Source of the DNA: Pampus argenteus
Lineage: Eukaryota > Chordata > Actinopteri > Scombriformes > Stromateidae
NCBI GenBank assembly: GCA_036937835.1
Contig: CM072866.1
Location: 10,711,501-10,775,500, forward strand
Direction of reading: 5' to 3'
DNA: 64,000 nt
Of the stretch, positions 35,523-48,560 are shown piece by piece (the stretch's first letter is position 1; every line of letters begins with the position of its first letter). Under the pieces are notes generated by a model, which worked only from the letters and a program-made list of their open reading frames with translations, was not told the DNA's origin and searched no databases. A program made the translations under genes and the position numbers.

Positions 35523-36915
35523 GAAGCTTAAATAGCAGGTTTCAGGAACAGGACAACACCCCAACCACACCTCTTCCTGTATTCCTCCATTTACTCACTT
35601 CATCTCGAGTATGGATCTCATCTCGTTGTCACCATCGGATGATGATCTTTTCAATAGACATCACCAAGTCAAAGATTTTCAAAGAAAACATTAAAAGAGG
35701 AATCAATTCCATCGTACCGATAACAAAGCCAGACTTTTCAATATGAAAGCGCTACCTGTCTCATGATTACCTACCATGCCCGCCGCAGGACTAGTACAAT
35801 TAAGTCATCCAGACCAAGCAACACCAAGCCACCATTTACCATCCTTATTCTCTCTCTTCTTCTTTCTCTACAGGGATGTTCTTTATTCATGATTTCCCAC
35901 CCATCGCCAGGAACTGAATGACTACATGTCCATCATTCTCAATCTGGCCCTCTGTTTTGGTGCCAGTGGTTTCTATCAGTACCACATCCACTTCGTTTCA
36001 GAAGCAGCAGCCCATCTTCAGCAATACAACGAGGCCACATGCTGGGGCACACTAGATACTGAGATTTAATGTTGCATCTTCACAGTGAGCTTCATCAAAC
36101 CCAAATCAGGGCTTCTGCATTTTCTCGTTCATCACCATCGGCCCCTACCAGCAACCATACCTCTACTACCAGTATCATCTGCTCCATCCGCCAACTTTCC
36201 CATAACCAAAGTCATTGACAAAAAAGGAAGACCTATCAAATACTAACTTCTCTCCCTCCTTGGTCATCTCAATTTTGTACTACGCATCATCCACAAAAAT
36301 CTCTCCTTTGCTGTCTATTGTTTCTTCAACGTTAACCAACTGTCTCAACACACGGATGCATCAACCTGAACACCGATGTCGCTCTTTCAGCTGGTTTTCA
36401 CTCTTCTAAGGACTCCAACGTCAAAAGCCAGCAAAGATTCCTCGCTGCCTTCCTATCACCTCAGACTTGGTTTTTGGGGGTCCGTCTTTGCCCGAAAGCT
36501 CCAATGGATAACCTACAAGCCTCCCCACAACGCATCCGACAAATCAGAAACGTCATGCCCATATTATCGTCAATAAATCATTTGTTGGTGGTGTGGTCCT
36601 TGCTAGGAAATAGAAGCTTAACTAGCAAGTTTCAGGAGCTCAAACGCACCTCTTCCAGCATTCCTATAAATACCAATCCAACACTCTCCTTTCTTTCACT
36701 CTTGTATTGTGCACCCTCCTACCCAACCCTTTCTTATTCCAGTCAGTTCCTCTCCTTCATTTCCTTCATAGGTTAGTGAGGGGATCCGTCGTTGTCCGAG
36801 AGCCACAGCAGGTAACCTACAAGCCTCCCCATGCATCCAGCAAATCAGAAATGTCATGTCCATATTATCTTCAATAAATCATTCAAACATATCTTATTGG
36901 TGTGGGCCTTGTTAG
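35523..36915 (+). mobile_element. DIRS/Ngaro-type retrotransposon relic with split direct repeats
   Basis: Two kinds of evidence agree. Coding relics: 35,914-36,069 reads 'NDYMSIILNL', 'FYQYHIHFVSEAAAHLQQYN' and 'CWGTLDTEI', the pattern of the Gag-like ORF of Ngaro elements; 36,211-36,300 reads 'DKKGRPIKY', a stop, then 'LLSLLGHLNFVLRII', which resembles their RT/RNase H region. Repeats: A1 (35,523-~35,595) recurs as A2 (36,613-~36,675), and B1 (36,475-36,607) recurs as B2 (36,779-36,915), giving the order A1-internal-B1-A2-B2 used by Ngaro and related tyrosine-recombinase retroelements. Most of the internal region, including the recombinase, is deleted, and the remaining frames have stops, so it is dead. 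Confidence 0.65.
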
Positions 36916-37699
36916 TGAAACAGATTAGCCAGTGTAGCATAGCATCCAATGTCCAATATCGTGTACAGCAGGTGGGACAATGATTTTTTGCAATCCACTG
37001 TTGAGCATACATTGAACATGTTCATGTTTTGGTGAACTGTGAACTGAACGTATCCATTTACAAATAATGATCGTGAGTATTGTTAACTCCCACAATAATT
37101 ATCAGCGCTCATGCAGTGTTTTTTTATGGCACCCAGCATGTTGTGCAGTTCAGAATATTCTCCTGGAGTTTTTTTAGATGCAGAGCCTGATCTTTTTTCA
37201 CATCATTGCTTTCTCTAAATTGTGTAAACTGAAGTCATCACACATTTTTCAGCTAACGACTGTAATAAAAACAGTGGTGGAGTCTGTACCAGCTTGCTTG
37301 GAAGCGTATGAATCTATTTTATGTTTTGAAATGCTGCATAATTTGGCTCATGCAGGCTAAATAAAGTTTCCATTGTACCTACAGTATACCTTTACTGTAC
37401 CTGTTTTATTCACTTTCTTCATAATATGACTTATTGTTCAAGTGGTAAAACGTATACTCTGTGATTCTATAGCAGTATACAGTAATTAATTTAGTTTGGA
37501 AGGAGGCTCATTTAAAAATAAACAGAAGGAATAAATGTGAAGTACTTCATTTTGTGGGACTAGAGATTTATTTATTAAAAAATATTGCACCGAAAACCTA
37601 GTTTGTGTGGTTTGCAGTCAGTCATACAAAATCAACAATTATATGGTGTTGATGAATGTACTTGAACGAGCCGGTGCGGTATCAAGCTGTTACTAAGCT
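36916..37699. other. Noncoding stretch, nothing recognised
   Basis: AT-rich sequence between the DIRS relic and the broken tail-anchored frame. No exon or repeat could be assigned. Confidence 0.45.
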
Positions 37700-38330
37700 A
37701 GCTACTGCTCATAATGATGCAGTCAAGAATCTACATGCTTGCATGAGCAAGGCATCCTCATCAACCATCTCACTGATAAGGAACGAAATCTGAAAAAAGA
37801 GCTGCAACATCTCTGCCATGTAGTATATTGATCTGTTACTTCTGCACACTGTTAGTGGTAGGAAAGTCATGACCCCAAGAGCTGATAAATGAGAGTCTGC
37901 TGATCCATCTGCTGTGTGTAACTCTATCACCAAGGCAGAAAATGAGAACCATCTCTGAATGTTAGTCACCCTGCTCATAGTAAGAGTGCCGACTAAGTGT
38001 CATGATCTCCAAAACCAGAGCCCACAAGAGACTGGTGAAGGGGGTCTCACAGTAACTGAAGGCTTGTATCCGGACATGAAGACAATGTACAAGACTGTGA
38101 TCCAAGACCTGACAAAGACGTTTTGCAGGAGGCTGCTGTAATCTGTCATATTATTACAGGATCCAGTTGTGGACAAAGCCACCTTCAAGTCACTGCAGGT
38201 TCACATCATAGAGCTTTGTGCTCGTCTGGCAAAGAAAGCGGCCTCCTGTCCTTTATGGAAAGACGTGCTCCAAGCTGTGGTTTTCTGTGCAGGTATACTT
38301 GCCACCATCTTGGTGATACTCATCCCATAA
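37700..38330 (+). pseudogene. Broken frame ending in a C-terminal membrane anchor, family unknown
   Basis: One plus-strand frame runs from about 37,880 to the TAA at 38,328-38,330 with only three internal stops (about 37,887, 37,954 and 38,139). The best part, 38,160-38,330, has 56 codons of good protein-like composition: an amphipathic stretch ('FKSLQVHIIELCARLAKKA'), a 'CPLWKDVLQ' segment, then a hydrophobic helix 'VVFCAGILATILVILIP' that ends the protein, as in tail-anchored proteins. Before it, 'ITKAENEN' and 'MKTMYKTVIQDLTKTF' look coiled. Left of 37,880 similar sequence ('DKERNLKKELQHL', about 37,775-37,812) continues in another frame. I infer a decayed, probably processed copy of a coiled-coil tail-anchored protein. 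A real last exon is the alternative, because TTATTACAG directly precedes 38,160. I do not recognise the family. Confidence 0.45.
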
Positions 38331-41300
38331 AGCAGCACATCAGCAGCTGCAGGTGGAGGAGGCTTGTGGCATTGTAGCTGTCTCGACTGTCAGAGGTTTT
38401 TGGGGCAACACTGTGACTCAGTTACATATGATCCAATCAATAAATACAGAAAACAAAACAGTGTTGATATTGTCTTTATTATACATTATTAAAGAGATGA
38501 AATAATAATGTGCTTTAAAAAATTGTTTTTGTTTTCACCCAAAATATATCACAGCTCAGCTGTCCTCCTGACAGGCTGAAATTGAGTTTGGCAAAGAGAT
38601 TTTATTTTTTCAGCAATCAATCACAGAATTGTTTTACAGAAGGTAGTCTTCTATCTTGAGTCATTAAATTTTGCTGGGTATTATGATTTTCCTGCATAAC
38701 CTGTTTTACTAGTTTGTATAAAAGACCAACAAAATGAATTGAAAAAACTTGAAGAAAATGCAATTTGTTTGTCTATTTTGATTCTTGCTTTTTGCTATTT
38801 TTTTTTAAAATGATTTCACGAGACATGGGACAAAGAAAAAGGGAGTGATAAAAGTAAAACAAACAACAAAACTGAATATGAAGTGAATGTAAAATGGATG
38901 TCAGGTTTATATTATATTCTCTTGAAATCAAACTGCATGTCTGATGTAAAAAAAACAACTACAGTTTCATTTTCCTCATCACACATGTACACACAGGCAG
39001 ATGAATAAGCAGAATGTGTGTATGAATTCCTACACATACATGTGAAGATAGAGGTGAATGGTCACAGTCATTAACACCTTGCATGTGATGGATAGTATTA
39101 ATAAAGCAAGGTGCAGCCATGTTCATCGGAGCATAGGGACACACATCATAGAGTCACACTGCAGCCATTCATCATTATGGCTGCCCTCTTAACTGAAGAT
39201 GGAACTGCTACATTGTGCAGGCTGCAAGGCAGTGATTCTGCAAAATAGGTACTGATCTTAGGTCTGATGTGAAGGACTAAGAAGCGAATATACAATAAAC
39301 TGTCCTTCTTCTGATGAGGACGAATCCCTGAGGGTGAAGCTTGGTTCAGTCACAGCCAGTATCAATGTACTGCACTGTGAGCATATGGCAGCAAAAAAAC
39401 ATAGAAACACAAGGGTCACCTGGTCTGTTTTATGAAGGGATTCAACACATGGCCAGAGGGTTCATCAGCTGATTTATAAAATGAAAATAATAATAAATGT
39501 GTCTAATTTACTACCCAAACAAAAGTAGTAGCCACTGTATTCAAAAAAACAGCTCAACAGACGAACATTTTCCATTAGTATTTTAATTCCAAAATCATTC
39601 ATTATTCATCTACAAAATGTTATTTTAAAATACTATGGGTCCCTCCAGTTTAATTTCTGTGTTGACAAAGTTGGGCCTACCATAACTTGTTCCGGCTGTA
39701 ACGCTCTTTAAAAAAAAATCTATCCTAGGATGAAGGTGGAGTGTTATTAAAATGTTGGTATCAGACATACATTACTATACTGCCCCCCGCAGGACAGATA
39801 CTATAAGGCAACATAGCAGGCACAGCACAGACAAATGCTTAATTTCACCATTATATCACAAAATCAAGGTGGCCAGTTGGCAAGTTCCCTCTATTTGAGT
39901 AATTAGACTTACTTAGTTTATAGTGTGTAGTGTTGTGTGTCAAACAATGTATTTGCATACGTATTAGCAGCATGTATTTTTTCCAATAATAAACAACTAA
40001 TAAATTCTCATTCTTAGGCCATTTTTTTCTAGGAGTTATGTAATTTGGTAGTATTGGAGAAATGCGTTCATTATAGAGCTACAAAAACCTAATATGTAGT
40101 TTGATACACAAAACTATACACTGAAAATTACACATTTTGTCAGAGCATTGAGAGTGTGTCTAATTTACTAATATTATTTCCAAACTAACTACATATGAAC
40201 CCAAATATGAGTACGCACCAGCTAAACCAATTCAAGTTTTACCTGTTTCTTAATGTTTTCTTGATAATTCTTTTTTTTTTTTTTTTACCATATTTCACTG
40301 CCTTTCTGTAAAAATGCCCTAAAAATTAACCGTTATTTATTTGTAAATTACACAGAACATTTCCAGGAAATTTGTATAAAATTAAAGGATGTGAAATAAA
40401 GCATTACCAATCACGGGACAAGAACTGATAAAAGCTGCAAAACATTACAGACTGCTCTCTGTAGTAAATACTAACATTTTAAATTCAAAACATTTTCATT
40501 TATACTTTTCAAACACGTTATACAGCATGTGTTTCTACGCAGAAGGTTAGTCAGTACAAATCCAGGGTTTCAATAAAGTGCCTTATAAAACAGAGTAGCA
40601 TCCTGAGTCATAAAGCCTGACATGCATTCAGCTAGACGAAACAGTAACATTACAGATGTAAATGCTACATGTACACTTGTACTGTTTAGCAGTTCTCTAC
40701 AGGCATCTTTATTCAAACATTAAGAGATCAAGTGGTCCTAAAGAACTTATGTTAAAAGGAAAAGTATAATAATCTGCTTCACAGTTTCCCCACTAACTCG
40801 CAACTTGCTTAAAAACACAAGACAAACGAGTTTGGTCCTCCTCTCCAAAAGATTTGAGATTGAAATGACTGTGACAGTGGATTGGACTGAAGCAAACAGG
40901 TAAAAGTTAATATTTGAACCCATTAGTACCGTAGTTGATTTCCAGTTCTAAAATAATAATTAGTTGTTTAGAAGACAAACAAATAAATCAGCAACGTATA
41001 CTTTAGGGTGCATCACAATTGGTCATCACTAGTGGGAATGATTACTATGTAATTAATTACAAAACAGTTCAGTCAGTCATGTCAATGGCTTTTGGGAAAT
41101 ATTATAGACTATAGGGTCAGAATGGCACTGATATCAAGGCTACGTTGTGTTAGTATACTTTTCAAGTACATTTTGTACTTAAGTGCCAGTTAAGTACTGT
41201 AGATGATTACTGGAAAGACATCTCTGATATCTCTGATATGCAGCACTGGTGGACTGAGCTTTACAACAGAGATTAAAACACAAATCACAATATTTGATTT

Positions 41301-41733
41301 GGAAGTGCTGCTATCATCATGACTAGTGTTTAGAGTATGTCTCACCCTGTCACGTACCCAATTGTAACTGAAATGAATACCTAAATTAGACATGATGTTG
41401 ACAGGTGATTCCAATAACCTCATTACCATCACCTTTAAATTTAACATTTTTCTTAGCATCATATTGATAGTCTGTATAGACAAAGTAGTAAATCGTCTGT
41501 TGCTCAATATTTCATCACTTTCAGAAGTTGGTGCTGTTAATTTTCAAAATCATTTAGCTTCTGGCCATGCGAGGTAGAGCAAAAGAAACACATGCACGAG
41601 CCCATAAAACTGTACATGACTTTCTTTCACTTATTTTTCTTGTAAATGTAAGAGCAGAGCAAAGACATGGTGTTGTGAACGGCAGGAACAGCATCGGTGG
41701 GAGTTGAAGAGTGACCGGTCACAGACAGTGTGC
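38331..41733. other. Noncoding stretch downstream of slc25a10
   Basis: About 3.4 kb of AT-rich DNA without recognisable genes. The part adjacent to 41,733 must contain the 3' untranslated region and polyadenylation site of slc25a10 (minus strand), but I could not fix the cleavage site. Confidence 0.5.
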
Positions 41734-43993
41734 TCAGGAGATGATGCGAATGCCAAAGTATTTTTTGAGCTGTTCCAGGAAGATGAAGGTGAGCACTGTG
41801 TGAGGAATCAAGCGGATCCCTGCTGGAACAAGACCCTGAAATGGGGTAGAAAATTTATTTATTTTTTTATTTTTTTATGGCAAAGCTCTGTACTAGGACT
41901 GGACACAAGAATCTAAAATGAAAAACTCAATATTTCTTTAAAACTTAGCGTTGACTTTAAGTATTCTAATATTGTTGCTGTTAGCAAGTGCCATGCCCCT
42001 TAATTGTACAGGTAAAATGACACTACCTAAGTGCTTGTAAAGCTTGTAAATGGTTAAAAAACAGTGGTTACTACTAACCTTGTAAAATGCCATGGGACCC
42101 AGCTTGGCAGTTTCTTGCAAACAATGTGTCACACCCTGAAAAGAAAGACATGCAGGGTCAGAATGAACACTGAGAAATGGAGAATACTGATAAGCAGAGA
42201 CAAAAAGGAATGAAAGGATTAGATGAGACAATAAGGAGAGATAAGGAGGGATTTCACTCACTGTGTACTCTCCTTTTGAGCTCATCAGTCTCGTCTTTAG
42301 CACATCCAGAGGTTGACACAAGAATGTAGCACAGCCTCCCTACGTTGAGATCAGTAAGAAAGAAACTTTACACCGACTCAATTACGCTTCCAGTAAACAC
42401 CAGTCTGACCATTAAAAGTAGTCTGATACTTACAGCAATAAAGCTAGAAAGAAAGTGTGTAAATATGTTATCTCCCATCATCCCTGTTCCCAACACAAAC
42501 TGCTTGGCCTGGTCGTAACACGCCAACTATAGGGGAAAAATAAGACATGATTTAATTATAAAAAGAAAAAGATGTGCTGATGTTTGTACTATTTACCACA
42601 TAAAGCCCCATTTCTCATTCTCAGAACAGCTTGACTTCCACACAACTGTGTGTAATGAGCCTCAGGAAATCAAGCTAATGATTGGCCTGATATTACTCAG
42701 CTCTGAGATTAAATCAAATTACCTCACTCTGTGCCACCACCACCATCTCCTAATAACACTTGTGTACTCGTGTAATCATTTACTGCTTTCAAAACAGTCC
42801 TGCCACAACGTGAAATATCCACTGTCAAAATCTTCAATCACCCACTTATAATCTGTTTGCAGTATATTAAGATCACGCCCAGTTTACACCATACAATATT
42901 ATAGGTATTCAAACCTGTGACCTACAATCAATCGATACAAATATGGATTGAATAACTGGATGTGAACAGTAGCATCAGGGCTACAACATGAAACCCATTT
43001 CCTTTGCAAGGTCTTGCCAATACAGAATTAAGTGAGGCCGAGGCTGTGTGGATTCATGCATTATGCATTCATTTGAATAGCCTATTCATCTACGAAATCG
43101 ATTCAGTAATAATAAATGAACCTTTAATTTAACTCAATTTAAAACCAGTTATCTTATTACAGGACATATAGATGGACTATAATTTGATATCTTCTTCATA
43201 ATTTAAGATACATTTTATTTAAAATATGATTGTTTTAGTCCTGGTACAATATACAGAGAAATAAAGTGGACAATAAAGGAACAAGCGTTGCTCTTCACTT
43301 GTCTAAGAAACACCTTTGAGCATTTTAAAAAGGAAGTTTTACACATTTCTACTTGTGATCCTAAAAACCCCCAAAACGTTGATGATGATGTGACTCGCCT
43401 GTCCGACAGTGACCATCGCTCCTCTGCTGGAGGCCATGGTGGCTCCTGAGAACAGTTTCCTCACACCTTCTGCAGGACACGACACAGGTTAGAAGTCAGA
43501 CATGATGATACAATGTGCTTTGCATGAATTTACATACAATATTCTGTTTGGGATTTACCTTCTCTGAAGACTCTGAAGAGACCATCAACGGCATGTTTAT
43601 AGCTGAAGGAAACAAACACATTCAGAATTAAATGTGATAAAGAGAGTTAGTAAGTGACAACCACTTGTAAGTGACAACACTCACTTTCTCCGCAGTTCTG
43701 GAGGTAGTTTCATGTCATTTTGCATCCTAGCAGCAAAATTAGATCATTTAAAAAATACACAAACACACACACACACATATATATCTATATTTCCTGTCCT
43801 AAAGTCAGAACCAAAAGTTCAATGTGTATCTATTAATGCTAATCTCATGTTACCTGACATTCACCATGTCTGCTGGCGTACCAACAAACCCACCAGTAAA
43901 ACCTGTTGGCAGACAAATCTTGTTAGCACACAAACTTGCAAGGATCATACTTGATGTGAGACAGCAGAGGGAGAATCTGAGAGAGGCAGAATG

Positions 43994-44046
<53 letters not shown>

Positions 44047-47000
44047 ATGAGCCCACCTCCGAAAGCTCCCAGAAGGACCTTCTGGTAGAAGGGCATGGGG
44101 CCCTGGCGTGTGCTGCCCATCATGTCCCTCACTGTCTCATAGATGGCAAATCTAGTGAGGGAATAGGACATCTGAGAGGAGGTGAGAGGGCAGAAAAGGA
44201 GAGGAGATAAAACAGATGACTCTGAGATGATGGTAACACAAGCACTTTGATTCATCATTGTATCATAATGTATTACACACATACATGAAGTATATATGTA
44301 AATATGTATATGTAAAGTACTATAAATGATCTCAGTAGCTTGCAAAATTCAAGATGAGGGCAAACACAATATTCCTATGTTTCAACAGAAAAACCTACTG
44401 ATGCAACTACTGTTGCTACTTCCTCTGAGAAGAAAGAAAGCTAAACTTGGTAGTTGTCAAAGCTAAAAATCCACTCAACTAAAACTTACAGGCTGACACT
44501 AATGCAATTATTTGTCATAGCTGGCATTTGTACATGAAAGAGACCAAGATCAGGGTTGTGTCAGGTGTGAATTTCAACAGAATAAATATGATTCAGTTGC
44601 ATATTATTTTTATGTAATACTAATGAAACCTTACAGGTTTGCACAATGCACAGGCTCACGAGCACTTGCACACACCTGTCGACAAAGGGAAGCAGACAGG
44701 CCATTGTAAAGAGCGAGCACTCCGTTGTTCTTCACCACATGAACAGCCATCCCCACCATCCTCTTCTTCACCTCCTGCTGTGTCTGCAAGTGTACCTGGA
44801 AAGACAGTCATGTAGTATGTTATATTCATTACCGTTGCTGGTTACGGCACTAACATAATCTAACAGAAGATTTAAACAGCTTTCAAATCTACAGACATGA
44901 AATATTCATATATTGACCTTTGTCCCTGGTACAGGCCAAACTACAAGAAAAAGACAGAATCCTACACTTCCCATAATACAACTCAACAGTGTCTTTCATT
45001 AGACCCTCTGCTGGGTAAACATCTATTATCTACCATCCAACGCCACACATCCAGTTTGTAACATAGGCTTTCTGGTCAAATTTAGTCACTATGACATCAT
45101 CAGGTTTGTTTTTTCAGACTTGACAAAACATCTCCAAAAAAACACTACCTCTCGTGTAATGTGTAAACAGTGTGTGTGTGTGTGTGTGTGTGTCAATGAT
45201 CAGCAGCTCTACAACATGGCCTTTGTCCTCTCTTCTCTACTCTAATTAGCACTACACACATCCAATAGTTGTCAAGATATTTCAGTCATGGTGTCTGTGA
45301 ATTGCTTTGCACAATAACTTCATGTGAAACTAAACCACAAACAGGCAGAATGACTTTTATGATGACTTCTGACTTTTGAATGATCCTTAAAGCTCTGATA
45401 ACGGATACCAAAAAGTGTGTGTGGGTGTGTTAGTGGGTGTGTGTGTGTGTGTGTAAAAATGTGGTAAGACGGCCTATTGAGCCATCAACATGCTTACGTG
45501 TGTATGCACATGCACACTCACACATTGTGGTGAAATATTGCACCCAGATGAGTTGATAAGTGTCTGGCTTAGAGTCTGTCTTTAGGTCAGCTCACACAAA
45601 CAACTCTACTGTATCAGTTTAGGAGAGAGAGAGAGCAGCCTATCAGATGGTGCAATAAATGTCCGGGTTAACACAAAAGAAGAAATCTATGAACCGTGAC
45701 TTGGCACTTTTGTTCATTACAACCTTACTTCTCTGTTGAAAACCACATTCATGTGTTCTGTTCTCTACTCCAAAATACACTTTATTCCCTCTACATTTAG
45801 CTGTTAGCTTTTACAGGAATGTGATATGTCATTATAAAGCCATTAACTTCTTAAGATCACAGTCTGCCTCGTTGTCTGGTAAGAGAGGTCTTATTCTACA
45901 ATGGCAATGTGCAATAATGTTAATTAACACATGCATGTTTCGGGCCAAATGTGATATTGATGCTGCACAGGAAGACTGAGCAATAATTTTATAATAATTT
46001 ATCATCTTTAAACAGAACCATCTTTGTCTAAATTAAAGCTGAAATCAAACATTAGTTTTTGTTTTACCTGTGGGAAGAGTTGGTCTCATGTAATACATAA
46101 CAGTGGGGCACTTTTTGTTGCTGGTATTGGAAAACATCCTCATTGATTGTGATTACTGTACCTACTGTACATCCAACAGTCCTCATCTGACTCCAATTAC
46201 AGTAGTTGGATTGGTCAAATTTCACATGACCATATACAGTTCAGTGCAATGTGTAAGTGTTTGGACAATGACACATTATTTTGTTCTGCTGGCATTGTAC
46301 ACCAGCACAATGTATCCAAAGACAAACAACCACTGAGGATCAAGTGCTAACTCTTAGATTTAACTTGAAGCACTTTATATCCATATTGAGTGAACAGAGT
46401 AAGACTTGTAGCCATGTCATTGCGGTAACACAGAGTCACCCTCAAAATCCAAAAGTTCTTCCACTTAAATGTTCTTCATAAGTGCTCTTTGCTTCTTGTA
46501 GTAAGTACCATGCAGCTTATATCAACTCAACTTTATTGTCATTTTCCCATATGTACACATACAAGAAAAACGAGATACCGTTTGCTCAGTGTCCACAGTG
46601 TCTGCGAAGACATACAACAACAAATGACATTTAACATTTAACGCAGACATACAACAACAAATGACATTTAACAACGCAACAATCTAACTATGCTTTCATC
46701 ACATCGTGAAATAGCATCCTCAGTAAGTACTCCTGTACGCTATTAGTTTATTAGTTATATTACAATATACTGATGCGCACTAAGGCAAACTACAAGTATG
46801 TATAGACAACTGATTAAAAACTGACTGAATACAAGTGTGACATTAAGGACTTGAAGAAAAAGACATTTTCAAGAAATGGTGGGAATAACAAAACCGTACT
46901 GTCTCAAACATAACATAGTTTTCCTGCACTAAAACTTCAGCTGCACCTGACCAGAAAAGTAGTATTTAAAGAAATAGATTCAAGAAAGAAGCTAAACTCC

Positions 47001-47962
47001 ATTAACGCAAACAAGAATATCCATATCTTGTTTTCAAGAAGCAGTTGCATTTGTTATTATGTCAGGGTCTTTTGATGAAAACATTTTATAAAAAGTTAAA
47101 AAATTAAGGGTGCCTACTGCTCCTTAAAAAAAAAGTCTAACTTTTTGCTGACACACTCACTCTTAAGCCACATATTGGCCCAGATATGCATCCAATCTGG
47201 ATATTATAATCTGAAATAACTACAGGGGTAGGTAGACAAAACAATAAGTGAAAAGTCAATTTTAAATGAACTTTGAGGGTTGGTTTTTTTTGTCTTATAC
47301 TAATTAAATTTTATGTTGCACCACAAACTAACAAGCAGGTTAGAGCAGGAATGCACGACTGATTTTGTTTTGTTCCCCCACAAAGTGATGATTACCAGCC
47401 TGGTCTACATAATTACGAACCACATGACTTCCTGAGGATCAGTTAGTGCCATGTGGTGATGTCTTTAATGGGGACATGAGAGACATGCAAGAAAAGTGAA
47501 TTTACTGGTGTTCTTGTCTGTGCAGGCAAAGGTGAGCAAGAATGAGCATGTATAACCACACTCAGTCACACACTCAGACACACAGCTGTCAGGCAATGAC
47601 ATGTGGCTTATGAAGGGGAAAGGATCCTTCGTCTGGTCAGTGTGATCTTCCTATGTAATATTTATGTCAATAAAACATCAGATGTAAAAGTTAAGGCAAT
47701 AGTGATACCACATGGGGCTAAAAGCTCACTACAACTAAAAGATAACTTATAAGCAAACAGTTAACATGATGAGTCGTCAGTGACTTTAGCTGTGAAGACA
47801 TGACCTGCTGTTCAGGCCTGATCTAATTCATATGTCGCTGAGGGGTTACCAGTTTGTTATTCTGTCCCTCACCTTGAGGAGATCCAGAGGATGCGTGCAG
47901 CAGGCGGCCCCGCAGGACGCCAGCCCACCGAAATACCACCGTGACATCCGTTTCTCGGTCAT
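41734..47962 (-). CDS. slc25a10: Mitochondrial dicarboxylate carrier (SLC25A10), 11 exons
   Basis: Inner-membrane carrier that exchanges malate or succinate for phosphate or sulfur anions. Coding exons on the minus strand, in order: 47,962-47,873; 44,795-44,676; 44,171-44,057; 43,902-43,854; 43,726-43,685; 43,602-43,559; 43,469-43,399; 42,526-42,434; 42,339-42,262; 42,135-42,079; 41,835-41,734. Joined, they give 286 residues without a stop, close to the 287 of the human protein. The three carrier signature motifs are present: PLDLLK in exon 1, PADMVN in exon 4 and PLDVLK in exon 9, one per ~100-residue repeat of two membrane helices. The family-typical 'RWYFGGLASCGAACCTHP' near the N-terminus identifies the paralogue. 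Ten introns have AG acceptors; intron 7 uses a GC donor. Intron 1 is 3.1 kb, while introns 3-6 are 82-154 bp. The gene looks intact. Confidence 0.95.
43992..44045. repeat. (TG)n microsatellite inside slc25a10 intron 3
   Basis: About 54 bases of TG, with one T interruption, in the 154-bp intron 3. In the sense of the gene it is a CA repeat starting 11 bases after the exon 3 donor. Confidence 0.93.
45168..45193. repeat. (GT)n microsatellite in slc25a10 intron 1
   Basis: A run of about 13 GT units within intron 1. A second, interrupted GT tract follows at about 45,416-45,453. Confidence 0.88.
46525..46760 (+). repeat. Interspersed repeat tail with a short internal tandem copy
   Basis: Inside intron 1. 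It starts with 'CAACTTTATTGTCATTTTCC', which resembles the 3' ends of widespread fish LINE/SINE families, and contains two copies of a roughly 29-bp unit (AGACATACAACAACAAATGA..., at about 46,610 and 46,647). No coding content. Family not assigned. Confidence 0.35.
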
Positions 47963-48560
47963 GGCTCCGTGTTGTGACGTTGTCCGGTGCAGTTACAGCG
48001 GTGACTTCCTTACTCCCAGTCCGTCTACTCTGTCGGCTTCCTGGCCTGCAGGGCACAGCTGGCTGTAGCTTGTGGTCTACGGTAGTCGAATAACCTCGTT
48101 AATCTTCAAACATACCGATAAGAGACTGCGCCACGACAATGGGGACTTTGGGCTCCGGCAGCACCACGCACACTCACACCACATAATGTGCGTGTATGCA
48201 TGTAAAAGACTGTGTGTGTGTGTGTGTGTGTGTGCACACTTTCTGCTGTGTTTGTTTCCACGATGTGTACAGCAATAGGAAGCAGCTGTAACGTTGCACA
48301 CTGGAGGAAACAGCAGCCAATTGCTATCGCGGACGGTGGAGCTGCCTACCCGCCCCAGGCTCGAAGATCCAAAGGTCGATAGAGAGGTATGAGAAAGCTA
48401 AAAGCCCCGAACAGTACAAAATCACATAGCTAACCCCACTTTCACTGCTACGGGCTGTCATGCGGCATTTAAAGTGAGACGCATCCTTCATGCAGCTATG
48501 AAGCTGTGCAGAGTCGAAAAATGCGTCCTGTCTCTTTAAGAGGACAATACTCGACTATAG
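47963..48560 (-). promoter_or_regulatory. Presumed slc25a10 promoter and 5' UTR region
   Basis: Directly upstream of the slc25a10 start codon, the sequence is richer in G+C and CpG than its surroundings (notably 47,985-48,145 and 48,325-48,365) and lacks an obvious TATA box, as is common for mitochondrial metabolic genes. A (GT)n run sits at about 48,210-48,234. The transcription start was not determined. Confidence 0.4.

Noticed and set aside
43824..44210. Plus-strand frame of 128 codons including a poly-Val/Cys run
   Set aside because: It reads through the intron 3 TG repeat and the antisense of slc25a10 exons 3 and 4.
46610..46680. CRISPR-like repeat (two copies of a 29-bp unit)
   Set aside because: Only two copies with a tiny spacer in a vertebrate intron; this is a local tandem duplication within an interspersed repeat.
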